Shown piece after piece: positions 24,250 to 33,237 of a stretch of DNA of 36,989 bases. Numbering within the stretch: position 1 is the stretch's first letter; each line of letters begins with the position of its first letter. The position numbers and the translations under genes were made by a program. The stretch covers positions 10,688-47,676 of the forward strand of contig JAUMWV010000009.1 of the NCBI GenBank assembly GCA_030529455.1, read 5' to 3'. Origin of the DNA: Propionibacteriaceae bacterium. Its GTDB lineage: Bacteria; Actinomycetota; Actinomycetes; Propionibacteriales; Propionibacteriaceae. Below the pieces are notes generated by a model. The model searched no databases. It worked only from the letters and a program-made list of their open reading frames with translations, and was not told the DNA's origin.

Positions 24250-27200
24250 ATGGCAGACAATTTCGTTCACCTGCACTGTCACACCGAGTTCTCGATGCTG
24301 GACGGGGCGGCCAGGCTGGGCGAGTTGTTTGCTGCCGCCGAGCAGCAGGGCATGCCCGCGCTCGCGATGACCGACCACGGCAACATGTTCGGCGCGTTCG
24401 CCTTCTGGGAGGCCGCCAAGAGGACCTCGGTGAAGCCGATCATCGGCCTGGAGGCCTACCTGACCCCGAAGACCCACCGCAGCGAACGCAAGCGGGTGTC
24501 CTTCGGCGACGGCACCGGCGACGACGTGTCGTCCAAGGGCGCCTACACCCACATGACCATGTGGGCGGAGAACCCGACCGGCATGCACAACCTGTTCCGG
24601 CTGAGCTCGAAATCCAGCCTGGAGGGGTATTTCTACAAGCCCCGGGCCGACCGGGAACTCCTCAACCGTTACGCCAAAGGCCTCATGGCCACGACGGGCT
24701 GCCCGTCCGGAGAGGTGCAGACCTACCTGCGGCTTGGGCAGTACCAGGCCGCGCTGGAGTCGGCCGCCGAGTTCCGCGACATCTTCGGCGCCGGGAACTT
24801 CTTCGTCGAGCTGATGGACCACGGCCTGGCGATCGAGCGGCGCGTCCGCACCGACCTGCTGCGCATCGCCAAGGACCTCAACCTCGGGCTGGTCGCCACC
24901 AACGACCTGCACTACGTGCACGAGCACGACGCCGACGCCCAAGACATCCTGCTGTGCATCAACTCCGGCTCCCGCAAGAACGACCCGGGCCGGTTCAAGT
25001 TCGACGGGACGGGCTACTACCTCAAATCTGCGGCGGAGATGCGGGCACTGTTCGCCGAACTCCCGGAGGCCTGCGACAACACCCTGGCGATCGCCGAGCG
25101 GGTGACCACGGAGTTCGACACCGGCATCGGCCAGTACATGCCACGCTTCGACTGCCCCGACGGACACACCGAGGAGAGCTGGTTCACCGAGTGCGTGTGG
25201 GAGGGGCTCAAGCAGCGCTACCCGGGCGGGCTCACCGACGAGATCGAAGACCGTGCCCGGTTCGAACTGAACACCATCACGACGATGAAGTTCCCCGGCT
25301 ACTTCCTCGTCGTCGCCGACTTCATCAACTGGGCCAAACGCAACGGCATCCGGGTCGGCCCCGGCCGCGGGTCGGGGGCCGGGTCCATCTGCGCCTACGC
25401 GCTGCGGATCACCGACCTGTGCCCCCTGGAGCACGGCCTGCTGTTCGAGCGCTTCCTCAACCCGGACCGCGTCTCCATGCCCGACTTCGACATCGACTTC
25501 GATGAGCGCCGCCGCGGCGAGGTCATCGAGTACGTCACCAACAAGTACGGCTCCGACAAGGTCGCCCAGATCGTCACCTACGGTTCCATCAAGGCCAAGC
25601 AGGCCGTCAAGGACGCCGGGCGGGTGCTGGACATGCCCTTCGCGCTGGGGGAGAAGCTCACTAAGGCGATGCCCGCCGCCGTCATGGGCAAGGACCTGCC
25701 GCTGACGGCGCTGTTCGACTCCGATCACCCCCGCTACGCCGAAGGATCGGAGTTCCGGGAGCTGTACGACAACGAGCCCGGCGCCAAACTCGTCGTGGAC
25801 ACCGCCCGCGGCATCGAGGGCCTGAAGCGCCAGTGGGGTGTCCACGCCGCCGGGGTCATCATGAGCTGGGCCCCGCTGGAAGACATCATCCCCATCATGA
25901 AGCGCGAGCAGGACGGCGCGATCATCACGCAGTTCGACTACCACGGCTGCGAGGAGCTCGGGCTCATCAAGATGGACTTCCTGGGGTTGCGCAACCTCAC
26001 CGTCATGGACGACGCCGTCAAGAACATCGCGACCAACCGCGGCATCGACCTCGACCTCGACGCGCTGCCGCTGGACGACAAACCGACCTACGAGCTGCTG
26101 GCCAGGGGGGACACGCTCGGGGTGTTCCAGCTCGACGGCGGCCCGATGCGGACGCTGCTGCGCTCGATGCAGCCCGACAAGTTCGACGACATCTCCGCGG
26201 TGGTCGCGCTGTACCGGCCCGGCCCGATGGGCGCCGACTCGCACAACAAGTACGCCCGGCGCAAGACCGGCAAGGAGGCCATCGAACCGATCCACCCGGA
26301 GCTGACCGAGGCCCTCGCCGACATCCTCGACGAAACCTATGGCCTGATCGTCTACCAGGAGCAGGTCATGGCCATCGCGCAGAAGCTCGCTGGCTACACC
26401 CTGGCCGGGGCCGACCTGCTGCGGCGCGCCATGGGCAAGAAGAAGAAGGCGGAGCTGGACGCCCAGTTCGAGATCTTCTCTGCGGGCATGGCCGAGCGCG
26501 GCTACAGCCGGGATGCCATGGAGACGGTGTGGGGCATCCTCGTCCCGTTCTCGGACTACGCCTTCAACAAGGCCCACTCGGCCGCCTACGGACTCATCGC
26601 CTACTGGACCGCCTACCTCAAGGCGAACTACCCGGCCGAATACATGGCGGCGCTGCTGCAATCGGTGCGGGCCGACAAGGACAAGTCCGCCCTCTACCTC
26701 GCCGAGTGCCGCCGCATGGGCATCCAGGTGCTGTCTCCCGACATCAACGAATCCAACGCGATGTTCACCCCGGTCGGCACCGACATCCGCTACGGCCTCG
26801 GCGCGGTCCGCAACGTCGGCGACGCGGTCGTCCAGGCCTGGACCAGCGCCCGGGCCGAGGTCGGCAAGGCCCGGGACTTCTTCGACTTCCTCGACAAGGC
26901 GCCGCTGCCGATCTGCAACAAGCGGGTCGTCGAATCCCTCATCAAAGCGGGGGCCTTTGACTCGATGGGGCACAGCCGCCGCGCCCTCATGGAGGTCTTC
27001 GAGGCCGCCATCGACTCGGTCATCACCGTGAAACGCAATGCCGAGAACGGCCAGGACGACCTGTTCGGCCTCGGCGGCGATTCCCCCGAGGTCGCGGTCG
27101 GGGAGCGGACGCTGCCCGAGGTGGAGGAATGGGACAAGCGGACCCGCCTGTCCTTCGAGCGCGAGATGTTGGGCCTGTACGTCTCGGACCACCCGCTCAA

Positions 27201-27768
27201 CGGGCTGCAGCACGTGCTGGCCGCCGAGCGGGACGCCCCCATCGCGCGGATCATCGCCACCGACGGGGTCCGCGGATCGACCCGGATCTGCGGGCTGGTG
27301 ACCGGCATCGTGCGCAAGGTCAACAAGAAGGGCGAGATCTGGGCCCGGATCAGCGTGGAAGACCTCGAAGCCAGCATCGAGGTGGTGCTGTTCCCGCGTC
27401 AGTACGACCAGGTCGCCACCCAACTCGTCACCGACATCGTCATCTCGATCAAGGGAAACGCGATCGAGTCCAACGACGCGGTGGAGCTGCGCGCCCAGGA
27501 GATCAAGATCCCCGAGATCAACGCCGATGGCCAGACCGGCCCCCTGGTGATCGTGCTGCCGATGGTGCGCTGCACCCCACCGACCGTGGAACGGATTCGT
27601 GGGCTGCTGGAGCAGTACCCGGGCGCCACCGAGGTGCGGCTGCGGGTCCAGAGCCCGCAGCAGTCGAAGCTGTTCCGGCTGGGTGCCGGGTTCCGGGTGG
27701 ACGCCAACTCCCCGCTGGTCGCCGACCTCAAGGCGCTGCTCGGGCCCAGCTGCGTCGCGAACCAGTAG
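24250..27768 (+). CDS. dnaE: DNA polymerase III alpha subunit (DnaE1 type)
   Basis: 1172 aa replicative polymerase. The PHP domain starts at residue 5 with FVHLHCHTEFSMLDG and MTDHGNMFG; its metal-binding His and Asp residues are present, as in mycobacterial DnaE1 whose PHP domain proofreads. Catalytic aspartates lie in MPDFDIDFDERRR, with GRGSGAGS before it. The fingers/beta-binding part includes KAHSAAYGLIAYWTAYLKANYP. A C-terminal OB fold (VNKKGEIWARISVEDLEASIEVVLFP) follows. Length fits DnaE1 rather than the shorter DnaE2 mutagenic type, and no imuA/imuB genes are adjacent. Start is set by the AGGAGGT site. Confidence 0.96.
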   Translation: MADNFVHLHCHTEFSMLDGAARLGELFAAAEQQGMPALAMTDHGNMFGAFAFWEAAKRTSVKPIIGLEAYLTPKTHRSERKRVSFGDGTGDDVSSKGAYTHMTMWAENPTGMHNLFRLSSKSSLEGYFYKPRADRELLNRYAKGLMATTGCPSGEVQTYLRLGQYQAALESAAEFRDIFGAGNFFVELMDHGLAIERRVRTDLLRIAKDLNLGLVATNDLHYVHEHDADAQDILLCINSGSRKNDPGRFKFDGTGYYLKSAAEMRALFAELPEACDNTLAIAERVTTEFDTGIGQYMPRFDCPDGHTEESWFTECVWEGLKQRYPGGLTDEIEDRARFELNTITTMKFPGYFLVVADFINWAKRNGIRVGPGRGSGAGSICAYALRITDLCPLEHGLLFERFLNPDRVSMPDFDIDFDERRRGEVIEYVTNKYGSDKVAQIVTYGSIKAKQAVKDAGRVLDMPFALGEKLTKAMPAAVMGKDLPLTALFDSDHPRYAEGSEFRELYDNEPGAKLVVDTARGIEGLKRQWGVHAAGVIMSWAPLEDIIPIMKREQDGAIITQFDYHGCEELGLIKMDFLGLRNLTVMDDAVKNIATNRGIDLDLDALPLDDKPTYELLARGDTLGVFQLDGGPMRTLLRSMQPDKFDDISAVVALYRPGPMGADSHNKYARRKTGKEAIEPIHPELTEALADILDETYGLIVYQEQVMAIAQKLAGYTLAGADLLRRAMGKKKKAELDAQFEIFSAGMAERGYSRDAMETVWGILVPFSDYAFNKAHSAAYGLIAYWTAYLKANYPAEYMAALLQSVRADKDKSALYLAECRRMGIQVLSPDINESNAMFTPVGTDIRYGLGAVRNVGDAVVQAWTSARAEVGKARDFFDFLDKAPLPICNKRVVESLIKAGAFDSMGHSRRALMEVFEAAIDSVITVKRNAENGQDDLFGLGGDSPEVAVGERTLPEVEEWDKRTRLSFEREMLGLYVSDHPLNGLQHVLAAERDAPIARIIATDGVRGSTRICGLVTGIVRKVNKKGEIWARISVEDLEASIEVVLFPRQYDQVATQLVTDIVISIKGNAIESNDAVELRAQEIKIPEINADGQTGPLVIVLPMVRCTPPTVERIRGLLEQYPGATEVRLRVQSPQQSKLFRLGAGFRVDANSPLVADLKALLGPSCVANQ

Positions 27769-27771
27769 GCT
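27766..27771 (+). promoter_or_regulatory. -10 box TAGGCT for a leaderless transcript
   Basis: TAGGCT begins with the dnaE stop codon TAG and lies 6 nt before GTG 27778. Confidence 0.45.
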
Positions 27772-27777
27772 GAGGCC

Positions 27778-28338
27778 GTGGCCGGATCGACGAACCAGAA
27801 TCAGGCGAGCACCGCCGGAGGCGTGATCCGGCGCTGGCTGTGGTGGTACCTGCTGGTGACGGTGCTGCTCGGGGCCGCCGCGGGCCTGGTGTGGGAAAGC
27901 GTGGTCCGGCTGCCCCGGTTCGTCCTCACCTCCGACCTGCGCGCCGTGCCCTCCCCCGAGCGGGACCTCGCGGCCTGGTTCGCCATCGACGCCTGGTTCA
28001 GCATCCTGGGGCTCGCCGTCGGCGTGATCCTCGGGATATGGAGCTGGCTGTGGTTCCGGCGCGCCGGGTGGTTCGTCACGCTCGCCGCGACCGCCGGTGC
28101 CCTGATCGCCGCCGCCCTGTGCTGGCGGATCGGCACTTGGCTGGGTCCGGAGGCCTTCGAGGTGCACCTCACCCGGGCGCTGCCCGGCGACGAGATCGAG
28201 ATTCCCTTCGAGCTGCGGTCCTGGCCCGCCGTGCTGCTGTGGCCGTTCGCGGCGATCACCCCCGTCATGCTGTTGTCGGCTTTCACTTCGGACGCCAGCG
28301 ATACCAGCCCAGACGATGAGCCTAGAATGTCCGGGTGA
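27778..28338 (+). CDS. DUF2567-like membrane protein
   Basis: 186 aa with four hydrophobic helices: [19 protein letters not shown], ~[19 protein letters not shown], ~[18 protein letters not shown] and [35 protein letters not shown] between the first two is a charged loop. It resembles the DUF2567 group near dnaE/hisD in actinobacteria; function unknown. GTG start, stop overlapping the hisD GTG by 4 nt. Confidence 0.65.
   Translation: MAGSTNQNQASTAGGVIRRWLWWYLLVTVLLGAAAGLVWESVVRLPRFVLTSDLRAVPSPERDLAAWFAIDAWFSILGLAVGVILGIWSWLWFRRAGWFVTLAATAGALIAAALCWRIGTWLGPEAFEVHLTRALPGDEIEIPFELRSWPAVLLWPFAAITPVMLLSAFTSDASDTSPDDEPRMSG
28323..28328 (+). promoter_or_regulatory. -10 box TAGAAT, leaderless his operon promoter
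   Basis: TAGAAT, one base from consensus, lies exactly 6 nt before GTG 28335 and no ribosome site is present. It overlaps the end of the upstream membrane-protein gene. Best -10 box in the window. Confidence 0.6.
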
Positions 28339-29636
28339 TCCGTACCCTAGACCTGACCGGACGCAGCGGCGGGTATCGCCGCGTGCTGCCCCGGGCCGAT
28401 TTCAACGTGGAACGCGCCGTCGAGGTCGTGCGTCCCATCTGTGCGGCGGTGGCCGACGAGGGGCAGGCGGCGCTGCGCCGGTTCAGCGAGCGGTTCGACG
28501 GGGTCGTCCCGCCCAGTTTCCGCGTCCCAGCCGAGGAACTGGAGCGCTGCTGCGCCGCCCTGGACCCGGAACTGAGGGCCGCCTTCGAGCTGTCAGCCGA
28601 GCGCCGCCGCGCGGTGTGCGAGCAGCTCGAGACCGAGCCCGGCTGGCGCAGCACCGAGGTCGCCCCCGGGGCGCTGATCGGGCAGGCGATCGTCCCCGTC
28701 GAGCGGGTCGGGCTCTACGTGCCCGGTGGACTGGCGCCCCTGGCCAGCAGCGTCATCATGAACGTGGTGCCCGCCCAGGTGGCGGGCGTGTCGTCGATCG
28801 CGGTCGCCTCGCCGCCCCAGGCCGAGTTCGGCGGTTGGCCGCACCCGAACATCCTCGGCCTGTGCCACCTGCTTGGGGTGGGGGAGGTCTACGCGGTCGG
28901 CGGGGCCCAGGCCATCGCGATGTTCGCCCACGGCGTCGAGGGGGTGTGCGACCCGGTCGACCTGGTCACCGGCCCCGGCAACATCTACGTGGTCGCGGCG
29001 AAGCGGGCGCTCAAGGGGATCATCGGGATCGACTCCGAGGCTGGCCCGACCGAGATCGCGATCCTGGCCGACGAGAGCGCCAACCCGGCTTATGTCGCCG
29101 CCGACCTCATCAGCCAGGCCGAACACGACCCGGCCGCGGCCTCGGTGCTGGTCACCGACTCGGCACGGCTGGCCGGGCGGGTGGCCGAGGAGCTGGCCGC
29201 CCAGGTCCCGGCGATGCTGCACCGCGAACGCATCGAGACCTCGCTCGGGGGACCCCAGTCGGCCATCGTGCTGGTGCGCGACCTGGAGCAGGGCCTCGAC
29301 GTGGTCAACGCCTACGCCGCCGAACACCTGGAGATCCACACCCGGGACGCGGCCAGCCTCGCGCGCCGCGTCCGCAACGCGGGGGCCATCTTCGTCGGCG
29401 ATCACTCGCCGGTCTCGCTGGGCGACTACTCGGCCGGTTCGACGCACGTGCTGCCCACCGCGGGCTGCGCCTGCCATTCCTCCGGGCTGAATGTGCGCAG
29501 CTTCATGCGGGCGGTGCACGTGATCGACTACTCGGCCACCGCCTTGGCAAGCATCGGCGGCCTGGTCGAGTCCTTCGCGCTGGCCGAGAACCTGCCCGGG
29601 CACGCCAACGCCATCGCCGTGCGGACCCGCCGATGA
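28335..29636 (+). CDS. hisD: Histidinol dehydrogenase
   Basis: 433 aa. Oxidises L-histidinol to histidine in two NAD-dependent steps. [51 protein letters not shown] and [13 protein letters not shown] contain the zinc and catalytic residues. First gene of the his cluster; GTG start set by the TAGAAT box and the overlap with the preceding stop. Overlaps hisC by 4 nt. Confidence 0.96.
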   Translation: MIRTLDLTGRSGGYRRVLPRADFNVERAVEVVRPICAAVADEGQAALRRFSERFDGVVPPSFRVPAEELERCCAALDPELRAAFELSAERRRAVCEQLETEPGWRSTEVAPGALIGQAIVPVERVGLYVPGGLAPLASSVIMNVVPAQVAGVSSIAVASPPQAEFGGWPHPNILGLCHLLGVGEVYAVGGAQAIAMFAHGVEGVCDPVDLVTGPGNIYVVAAKRALKGIIGIDSEAGPTEIAILADESANPAYVAADLISQAEHDPAAASVLVTDSARLAGRVAEELAAQVPAMLHRERIETSLGGPQSAIVLVRDLEQGLDVVNAYAAEHLEIHTRDAASLARRVRNAGAIFVGDHSPVSLGDYSAGSTHVLPTAGCACHSSGLNVRSFMRAVHVIDYSATALASIGGLVESFALAENLPGHANAIAVRTRR

Positions 29637-30706
29637 GCGGCCTGGCTGACCTGCCGCTGCGTCCCGAACTGGTGGGGCAGGAGCCCTATGGCGCGCCGCA
29701 GCTCGACGTCGCCCACCAGCTGAACGTCAACGAGAACCCCTACCCGCCGAACGACGCGATCCGGGCCGAGATGGCCGAGGCGATCCTGAAGGTGGCCGCC
29801 CAGCTCAATCGCTACCCGGACCGGGAGGCCCGCGACCTGCGCCAGGCGCTCGCGGCCTACCTGGGCGCTGGGCTCGGCCCCGACAACATCTGGGTCGCCA
29901 ACGGCTCCAACGAGATCATGATGCACCTGCTCGGCGCCTTCGGCGGTCCGGGGCGCACCATGCTCACCTTCGGCCAAACCTATTCGATGTATCCCGAGTA
30001 CGCGCGCGACAGCCACACCGGCTACGTCGCGGTCAGCCGGGACCGCGACTACCGGATCACCCGCGACCTCGCGTTGGCCGCGATTGAGGCCCACCGCCCC
30101 GACGTGATCGTCGTCACCACGCCCAACAACCCGACCGGGACGCTGACGAGCCTCGACGTCATCGACGAGCTGTGCCGGGCCAGCGACGCCATCGTCGTGG
30201 TGGACGAGGCCTACCAGGAGTTCGCCGACGCCCCCTCGGCGATCGGGCTGCTGCCCACCCACCCCCGCCTGGTGGTGAGCCGCACCATGAGCAAGGCCTT
30301 CGCGCTGGCCGGCACCAGGGTCGGCTACCTCGCGGCCTCACCGGCGGTGGTGGACGCCTGCCGCATCGTCCGGCTGCCCTACCACCTGTCGGCGCAGACC
30401 CAGGCGCTCGCCCAGGTCGCGCTGGCCCACGCCCCCGAGATGCTGGCCAAGGTCGCGGCGCTGCGCGACGAGTGCCAGAGCCTTCAGTCTTGGCTGCGGG
30501 AACAGGGCTACGACGTCATCGCCTCGCAGGCCAACTTCTGCCTGTTCGGCACCTTCGACGACCGCCACGCGGTGTGGCGTCACCTGTTGGATCGCGGCGT
30601 GCTCGTTCGCGAGACCGGCCCGGCGGGTTACCTGCGAGTGTCGGCCGGGACACCGGATCAGATGGCGGCGTTCCGCGACGCCTTGAGTGAGTGGAAAGGG
30701 AACTGA
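29633..30706 (+). CDS. hisC: Histidinol-phosphate aminotransferase
   Basis: 357 aa fold-type I PLP enzyme. [10 protein letters not shown] at the N-terminus, [17 protein letters not shown] and Lys221 in [18 protein letters not shown] are all as expected. It converts imidazole-acetol phosphate to histidinol phosphate using glutamate. ATG 29633 overlaps the hisD stop. Confidence 0.96.
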   Translation: MSGLADLPLRPELVGQEPYGAPQLDVAHQLNVNENPYPPNDAIRAEMAEAILKVAAQLNRYPDREARDLRQALAAYLGAGLGPDNIWVANGSNEIMMHLLGAFGGPGRTMLTFGQTYSMYPEYARDSHTGYVAVSRDRDYRITRDLALAAIEAHRPDVIVVTTPNNPTGTLTSLDVIDELCRASDAIVVVDEAYQEFADAPSAIGLLPTHPRLVVSRTMSKAFALAGTRVGYLAASPAVVDACRIVRLPYHLSAQTQALAQVALAHAPEMLAKVAALRDECQSLQSWLREQGYDVIASQANFCLFGTFDDRHAVWRHLLDRGVLVRETGPAGYLRVSAGTPDQMAAFRDALSEWKGN

Positions 30707-30707
30707 T

Positions 30708-31288
30708 ATGCGCACGGCCACGATCGAACGCACGACGAGCGAGTCCAGCGTCACCGTCAGCCTCAACCTGGACGGGACCGGCCGCGCCACCATCAGCACG
30801 GGGGTCGGGTTCTACGACCACATGCTGACGGCCCTCGCGAAACACTCCCTCATCGACCTGGACGTCGCCACCACCGGCGACATTCACATCGACGGGCACC
30901 ACAGTGTTGAGGACACGGCCATCGTCATCGGGCAGGCGCTGCGCCAGGCCCTCGGCGACAAGTCGGGGATTCGCCGCTTCGGGGATGCCCTGGTTCCCCT
31001 GGACGAGGCCCTCGCCCAATGCGTCGTGGACGTCGCCGGGCGGCCCTACGCCGTGTGCTCCGGCGAACCGGACGGCCAGGTCTACGCCCTGATCGGGGGC
31101 ACCGGAGCGCCCTATGCCGGGTCGATGACCTATCACGTAATCGAGGCCCTGGCGCTGAATGCCGGGCTGTGCGTCCACCTGCGGCTGCTGGCCGGACGCG
31201 ACCCCCACCACATCGTTGAGGCCCAGTTCAAGGCCTTGGCCCGGGCGCTCCGGCAGGCCGTGGAACGAGCACCAAGGGCAGTCTGTGA
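30708..31288 (+). CDS. hisB: Imidazoleglycerol-phosphate dehydratase, 3' end frameshifted
   Basis: Monofunctional IGPD core of ~186 codons: [32 protein letters not shown] and [24 protein letters not shown] (metal-binding histidines intact). The usual end, roughly RDPR...PSTKGxL-stop, is not in frame. Instead STKGSL-stop appears in the +2 frame at 31268-31288, and its TGA overlaps the hisH GTG as GTGA, as expected for the ancestral end. About 25 nt appear missing near 31266. Read as given, the hisB frame stays open to 32465. The STKG segment is part of the mobile C-loop over the active site, so activity may be impaired unless this is a sequence error. ATG 30708 has AAAGGG 7 nt upstream. Confidence 0.85.
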
Positions 31289-31887
31289 CCAGAGTCGGGC
31301 TGCTCGACTACGGTTCCGGCAACCTGCATTCGGCGGCGCGGGCCCTCGCCGCGGCCGGGGCCGACGTGTGGCTCTCCGACCGCCGCGACGAGCTGTGGCG
31401 CCTGGATGCTCTCGTGGTGCCCGGGGTCGGGGCGTTCGCGGCGTGCATGGCCGGGCTGCGCTCCTGCGGGGGAGACGGTCTGGTGCTGGACTGGGCGGCC
31501 TCCGGGCGCCCGCTGCTCGGGATCTGCGTCGGCCACCAGATCCTGTTCGACGAGGGCCGCGAGCACGGGACCAGTACGGCCGGGCTCGGCATCCACCCCG
31601 GCGCGGTGGAGCGACTGGACGCGGTGCGCCTGCCACACATGGGGTGGAACGCCGTGGAGCCCGCACCGGGCAGCCGCCTGCTGCGCGGGCTCGCGGACCA
31701 GAGGTTCTACTTCGTGCACTCCTATGCCGCCACGGCCTCCGGGCCCGGGGTGAGCACCGCCAGGCACGAGCGGGCCAGCTTCGTGGCCGCGCTGGAGCGG
31801 GACAACGTGTCCTCGACGCAGTTCCACCCCGAGAAGTCCGGCCCGGCTGGGCTGCGCCTGTTGCGGAACTGGCTGGCACCGCGGTGA
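31285..31887 (+). CDS. hisH: Imidazole glycerol phosphate synthase, glutaminase subunit
   Basis: 200 aa class I amidotransferase. Nucleophile Cys81 in LLGICVGHQ (the usual Met after Gly is His), catalytic His181 and Glu183 in [20 protein letters not shown] and LPHMGWN are typical. It feeds ammonia to HisF, which is not in the window. GTG start overlapping the ancestral hisB stop. Confidence 0.95.
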   Translation: MTRVGLLDYGSGNLHSAARALAAAGADVWLSDRRDELWRLDALVVPGVGAFAACMAGLRSCGGDGLVLDWAASGRPLLGICVGHQILFDEGREHGTSTAGLGIHPGAVERLDAVRLPHMGWNAVEPAPGSRLLRGLADQRFYFVHSYAATASGPGVSTARHERASFVAALERDNVSSTQFHPEKSGPAGLRLLRNWLAPR

Positions 31888-32465
31888 CCGGGTCCGCCGA
31901 ACCCTTGGCGTGGGTGCGGCCCGTGGTCCTGGACGCCTCACCCGCTCGTCTCGAACCTATGGCACCCGGGGATGCCGCAGGCCTGGCGGTGGCCGTCGTC
32001 GATGGCCAGCTGTGGCGGCTCAACGTCGCCTCCGCGCCCACCCCTGACCGGGTCTCCGCCTACATTGAAGAGGCGCTCGCCGATCGGTGCCGCCGCCCGT
32101 TCACCGTGTTCAGCGCGGGAAGGATCGTCGGCACCACCAGCTATTACAACATCCTGCCGCAGGTGGCGCGCCTAGAGATCGGCCACACCTGGTATGCCAG
32201 GAGCGTGCAGCGCACCGCGGTCAACACCGCCTGCAAGGTCGCGTTGCTCGACCACGCGTTCGGGCCGCTCGGTGCGCGGGTCGTCGGCTGGCGCACGGAT
32301 CTCGCCAATACGGTCTCCCAGCGTGCCATCGAGCGGCTGGGCGCCCTGCGCGACGGCGTCATCCGCGGCGACCGGCTCAGGAAGGACGGCACGATCCGCG
32401 ATACGGTGGTGTATTCCATGACCGCAGCCGAGTGGGCCATTCACCGGGCCCGCCTGGTGCAGTAG
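31884..32465 (+). CDS. GNAT N-acetyltransferase, RimJ/RimL-like
   Basis: 193 aa. [17 protein letters not shown] at the start, then [41 protein letters not shown] and [20 protein letters not shown] follow the RimJ/L pattern; the substrate could be a small amine or a protein N-terminus. The acetyl-CoA P-loop is the diverged segment around SVQRTAVN. It lies between hisH and hisA, starts with GTGA overlap, and is in the same frame as hisB. Confidence 0.85.
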   Translation: MTGSAEPLAWVRPVVLDASPARLEPMAPGDAAGLAVAVVDGQLWRLNVASAPTPDRVSAYIEEALADRCRRPFTVFSAGRIVGTTSYYNILPQVARLEIGHTWYARSVQRTAVNTACKVALLDHAFGPLGARVVGWRTDLANTVSQRAIERLGALRDGVIRGDRLRKDGTIRDTVVYSMTAAEWAIHRARLVQ

Positions 32466-32468
32466 TCT
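32463..32468 (+). promoter_or_regulatory. -10 box TAGTCT for a leaderless hisA transcript
   Basis: TAGTCT begins with the GNAT stop codon and lies 7 nt before GTG 32476; no ribosome site is present. Confidence 0.45.
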
Positions 32469-32475
32469 CTGCTCC

Positions 32476-33237
32476 GTGACTGATCCCACCGCGTCCGAAC
32501 GCTTGATTCTGTTACCCGCTGTCGACGTCCAGGGCGGCCAGGCCGTGCAGCTCGTCCAGGGGGTGGCAGGGTCGGAGAAGGTTTTCGGCGACCCGCTGTC
32601 CGCCGCGCTGCGCTGGCAGGGTTCGGGGGCCGAGTGGATTCACCTGGTAGACCTCGACGCGGCCTTCGGGCGCGGCAGCAACGCCGAATTGATCCACGAG
32701 ATGATCGGCCGTCTCGACGTCAAGGTCGAGCTGTCCGGCGGCATCCGCGACGACGAATCCCTCCGCCGCGCGCTCGCCACCGGGGCCGAGCGGGTCAACA
32801 TCGGCACCGCGGCGCTGGAGAACCCCGCCTGGTGCGAGCGGGTCATTGCCGAGTATGGGGAGCGGATCGCGATCGGGTTGGATGTGCGCGCCGAGCGGCT
32901 CGCGGCCCGCGGCTGGACCACCGAGGGCGGCCTGTGGACCGAGACCCTGGCCCGGCTGGACGCCGCCGGATGCCCGCGCTTCGTCGTCACCGACGTCAGC
33001 TCCGATGGCATGCTCACCGGCCCCAACCTAGAGCTGCTGGGCGCGGTGTGCGCCCGCACCAGCGCCAAGGTGGTCGCCTCCGGCGGCATCTCCAGCCTCA
33101 GCGATTTGCGGCAGCTGCAAGGGCTGGTCAGCCTCGGCATCGAGGGCGCGATCATCGGCACAGCGCTCTACCTGGGCAACTTCACCCTGGAGGACGCCCT
33201 CGTCGTCGCCTCCGGAAGGGAGCCCCATCATGGCTAG
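32476..33237 (+). CDS. priA: PriA-type isomerase (HisA, probably also TrpF)
   Basis: 253 aa barrel. Catalytic Asp17 ([10 protein letters not shown]) and Asp177 ([14 protein letters not shown]), with SGGIRDD (Arg91). RGW at 145-147 matches the Arg and Trp that let mycobacterial PriA switch between ProFAR and PRA. No trpF is seen beside trpE, trpC, trpB or trpA, so this enzyme probably serves both histidine and tryptophan synthesis. GTG start, probably leaderless. Confidence 0.9.
   Translation: MTDPTASERLILLPAVDVQGGQAVQLVQGVAGSEKVFGDPLSAALRWQGSGAEWIHLVDLDAAFGRGSNAELIHEMIGRLDVKVELSGGIRDDESLRRALATGAERVNIGTAALENPAWCERVIAEYGERIAIGLDVRAERLAARGWTTEGGLWTETLARLDAAGCPRFVVTDVSSDGMLTGPNLELLGAVCARTSAKVVASGGISSLSDLRQLQGLVSLGIEGAIIGTALYLGNFTLEDALVVASGREPHHG

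Noticed and set aside
24214-28167. 1317-codon open frame on the minus strand opposite dnaE
   Set aside because: Amino-acid make-up is an artefact of high-GC coding on the other strand (many Val, Gly, Asp, His, Arg) and shows no domain; dnaE is unambiguous.
30708-32465. True HisB-GNAT fusion enzyme
   Set aside because: The middle of the frame is hisH read out of frame, and the remnant STKGSL-stop shows that hisB used to end before hisH.
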